Positions 61,201-61,996 of a DNA stretch of 61,996 nt are shown in pieces (position 1 is the first letter of the stretch; every line of letters begins with the position of its first letter). The position numbers and the translations under genes are program-made. The notes below the pieces were generated by a model. The model was not told the origin of the DNA and did no database searches. It saw nothing but the letters and a program-made list of their open reading frames with translations. The stretch is from Candidatus Gottesmanbacteria bacterium (GTDB lineage Bacteria; Patescibacteriota; Microgenomatia; UBA10105; UBA927). Location of the stretch: positions 1 through 61,996 of the forward strand of contig JACREN010000010.1 of NCBI GenBank assembly GCA_016218255.1, read 5' to 3'.

Positions 61201-61452
61201 GGTGTCAACCTTGGCTTCTTTATCGAACCGACTACGGCGTGCCATGTAAGTCTCTACACCTAAGATAGGCTTAATGCCGGCCGCCTTTGCCTTGAGGTAG
61301 AACTTAAACGCACCATACATCGCGCCGTGGTCCGTGAGCGCCAGGCTGTCCATACCATAACTTTTTGCCCGCTCGATGAGGTGATCTAACTTCCCTAATC
61401 CATCCAGGAGGGAATATTCACTATGGGTGTGAAGGTGAACAAAATCTGCCAT
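58240..61452 (-). CDS. dnaE: DNA polymerase III alpha subunit
   Basis: DnaE is the replicative polymerase. The 1070 residues begin with the PHP domain (FVHLHTHSEYSLLDG, ALTDHGAMYG), followed by the Pol III palm with the carboxylates in PDIDLDFADDRRDEV, GRGSAAGSVISYILGI, fingers (VGKKIASEMKKQKEKFIAGC split as VGKKIASEMKK and EKFIAGC), tandem HhH (FGFNKAHAACY region) and a C-terminal OB fold (VTVGGIVKSVKKI). The PHP metal ligands look intact, so it may proofread. The start overlaps the preceding stop by 1 base (TAATG). Transcription likely continues into the ATP synthase genes. Confidence 0.97.
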   Translation of the reverse strand: MADFVHLHTHSEYSLLDGLGKLDHLIERAKSYGMDSLALTDHGAMYGAFKFYLKAKAAGIKPILGVETYMARRSRFDKEAKVDTDPFHLILLAKNETGYKNLLKLVTHAHLEGYYYKPRIDWELLKEHHEGLICTSACIQGQVPNLLRNNQEKEAERIAREYSELFGPDHYYLELQYHPKIPEQAIINEKLVALSRKLGLPLVATNDIHYVDLEDAEAQEILLCVQTQHTMLETNRPLSMIATPDFYMRSPAEMKGLFIQYPEAIENTVKIAAMCDTTLSVGKWILPNYPLPAGETPARYLETLVAERAPKKYTKMTQDIEDRIRYELDIINKKGYSTYFLIVQDFVNWAKDHGICVGPGRGSAAGSVISYILGITGIDPLYFKLPFERFLNPERPSPPDIDLDFADDRRDEVIAYVTQRYGDDHVAQIVTFGTMEARGAVRDGGRALGMPYAKPDRISKMIPPGFQGNAMTIEKALEQSAELSLAYRTEPETKQLLDVARKLEGVARHASVHAAGVVIADKPLVEYTPLQREARGERIITQYDMYTVGEDGVGLLKMDFLGLRNLTIMSQALSFIKEVQSKDIDLSRIPLNDAKTFAMLASGETTGVFQLESSGMRRYIKELRPTTIFDLMAMVALYRPGPMQVIPEFIKRKHNPSLVSYPDSRLKDVLAQSYGLICYQDDVLLTAITLAGYSWGDADKLRKAVGKKIASEMKKQKEKFIAGCEKNGLTKAKAEEIFTLIEPFAGYGFNKAHAACYAMIAYQTAYLKANYPVEYMTAVFAAESRANTGDARDEKIATIVAECRQYGIGLLPPDVNTSDVEFTIENGSIRFGLSAVKNVGTAAIESILSARSSRVFRNFADFISRVDLSKVNKKTLESLIRTGAMTSFGSRAALLGVLPDVIDQAHKKKKAVAAGQVGLFDGNEAADTVDIELPRLDELPKSQLLGYEKELLGFYLTSHPLEPFRSVLVKLGVIPITEITAARSGDRVTVGGIVKSVKKITTKANNHEMAFVRLEDLSGIIELVVFPKIYSKTADLWFADTLIWVSGKIDQKDDRLVLLLDDAKRILNTY

Positions 61453-61697
61453 TACCCTACGGTTACGCCCTCAGCCGCTATCGGGCACCAATGACTTTCT
61501 TGCGCGGCAAGTATTGCTTCCGCCTCTGCCTGTTCTCCAAACCGGGCGACTACTTTACCGCCACACGGCATATGTAAAAGGGTCAAACCATCTGTCCCAA
61601 AACCTCTCAATTGAAAATCTGAATGCAAGCCTTCAATAGGGACGATCCCTCCATATGCCTTAATCAGTGCCTCATCCAGTGCTTCATGTGGCGTCAT
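61452..61697 (-). CDS. Hypothetical protein (81 aa) upstream of dnaE
   Basis: No family is recognised. The 81-residue protein (MTPHEALDEALIKAYGG) has two cysteines far apart (MPCGGK and HWCPI) and is soluble. Its stop shares a base with the dnaE start, so it is co-translated with the polymerase; a GGAG sequence sits about 12 bases before its ATG. It could be a small regulator or accessory factor, but no evidence beyond position exists. Confidence 0.65.
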   Translation of the reverse strand: MTPHEALDEALIKAYGGIVPIEGLHSDFQLRGFGTDGLTLLHMPCGGKVVARFGEQAEAEAILAAQESHWCPIAAEGVTVG

Positions 61698-61731
61698 ACT
61701 CTGTATAAACTCCTATCCGGGCAGAAAAAAC

Positions 61732-61996
61732 TTATACTATCAGACGTTTGATTATAGCAGATATTTTTTGTGTATCCCCTTTTCCTTTCATCTGTCGCAA
61801 TACCTGACCGACTAAAAACCCCATCACCTGCTCTTTGCCTTTTTTGTAATCCTCAATGGCCTTTTGATTTTCAGAAATGACCTGCATTATCACTTTTTCC
61901 AGTTCATCATCACTCACCGCAGTTACTTGCTTTGCCTTTATAATCCGTTCAATCAATTGAACCGGTAAAACTTCATTGATGTCAATATTTCTGTTA
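61732..61996 (-). CDS. gatB: Aspartyl/glutamyl-tRNA amidotransferase subunit B, C-terminal end (partial)
   Basis: The frame is open from the window edge to TAA at 61732, giving 87 residues of the C-terminal GatB/YqeY helical domain: LIERIIKAKQVTAVSDDELEKV (in parts), ISENQKAIEDYKKGKEQVMGFLVGQVLRQMKGKGD. In GatCAB this domain guides the tRNA for Gln- or Asn-tRNA amidation. The catalytic kinase domain lies outside the window. GatE or YqeY is excluded only by the fit of the segment to GatB. Confidence 0.88.
   Translation of the reverse strand, partial: NRNIDINEVLPVQLIERIIKAKQVTAVSDDELEKVIMQVISENQKAIEDYKKGKEQVMGFLVGQVLRQMKGKGDTQKISAIIKRLIV

Overview
This 62 kb window looks like a chromosomal segment of a Patescibacteria (Candidate Phyla Radiation) bacterium. 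The reasons are dense packing with many 1-8 bp gene overlaps, a 229-residue DNA polymerase III delta-like protein, a DUF5674 protein, a bifunctional phosphoglucose/phosphomannose isomerase, an archaeal-type fructose-1,6-bisphosphate aldolase/phosphatase, and a CTP synthase and phosphoglycerate mutase with lineage-unusual motifs. UGA is used as a stop codon throughout (many ATGA start/stop overlaps), so the recoded Gracilibacteria/Absconditabacteria are unlikely. The placement is my inference from gene content; no 16S rRNA is present.

Layout. 1-5.9 kb (minus): a truncated secreted protein, then uvrA and uvrB, divergent from lexA (plus). 6.6-8.0 kb: dedA and rsmI. 8.0-23.8 kb (minus): a long co-directional run that reads, in transcription order, a small dinB-linked gene, dinB, rarA, an EF-Tu-domain-2-like protein, a Nudix hydrolase, a small metallopeptidase, holA-like, phosphomannomutase, PGI/PMI, PEP synthase, enolase, phosphoglycerate mutase, FBP aldolase/phosphatase, acetyl-CoA synthetase and two small unknown genes. 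It links DNA repair genes to lower glycolysis/gluconeogenesis. 23.9-34.4 kb: mixed-strand genes including tdk, tRNA-Glu, a cold-shock protein, a DEAD-box helicase with a long leader, a PLP enzyme, an AstE-like protein, a triple zinc ribbon protein, dus, a CofE-like ligase and a P2-type ATPase.

34.5-37.8 kb: a small mobile island at the 3' end of tRNA-Lys. It holds two adjoining modules, each bounded by its own long perfect inverted repeat: a 103-bp pair around a large serine recombinase gene, and a 107-bp pair around an XRE regulator plus an unrecognised 307-residue protein. The inner arms of the two pairs overlap by four bases. The recombinase frame has no stop inside its module and reads into antisense tRNA-Lys. 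This is the most unusual object in the window.

37.8-51.7 kb: small conserved genes, yraN, rplS, pyrG, then a pyrimidine operon carA-carB-pyrB-pyrC-pyrD-pyrF-pyrE-upp (minus) that with pyrG covers bicarbonate/glutamine to UMP and UTP to CTP, plus uracil salvage. 51.7-62 kb (minus): gatB (3' end), a small gene and dnaE, followed directly by the full F1Fo ATP synthase operon (atpI, B, E, F, H, A, G, D, C), then a CBS-domain gene.

Expression signals show a clear pattern. First genes of transcription units tend to have a -10 box, often of the extended TGNTA(C/T)AAT type, 5-9 bases before the start codon, which suggests leaderless or nearly leaderless mRNAs. Several genes inside operons have strong Shine-Dalgarno sequences or ATGA coupling.
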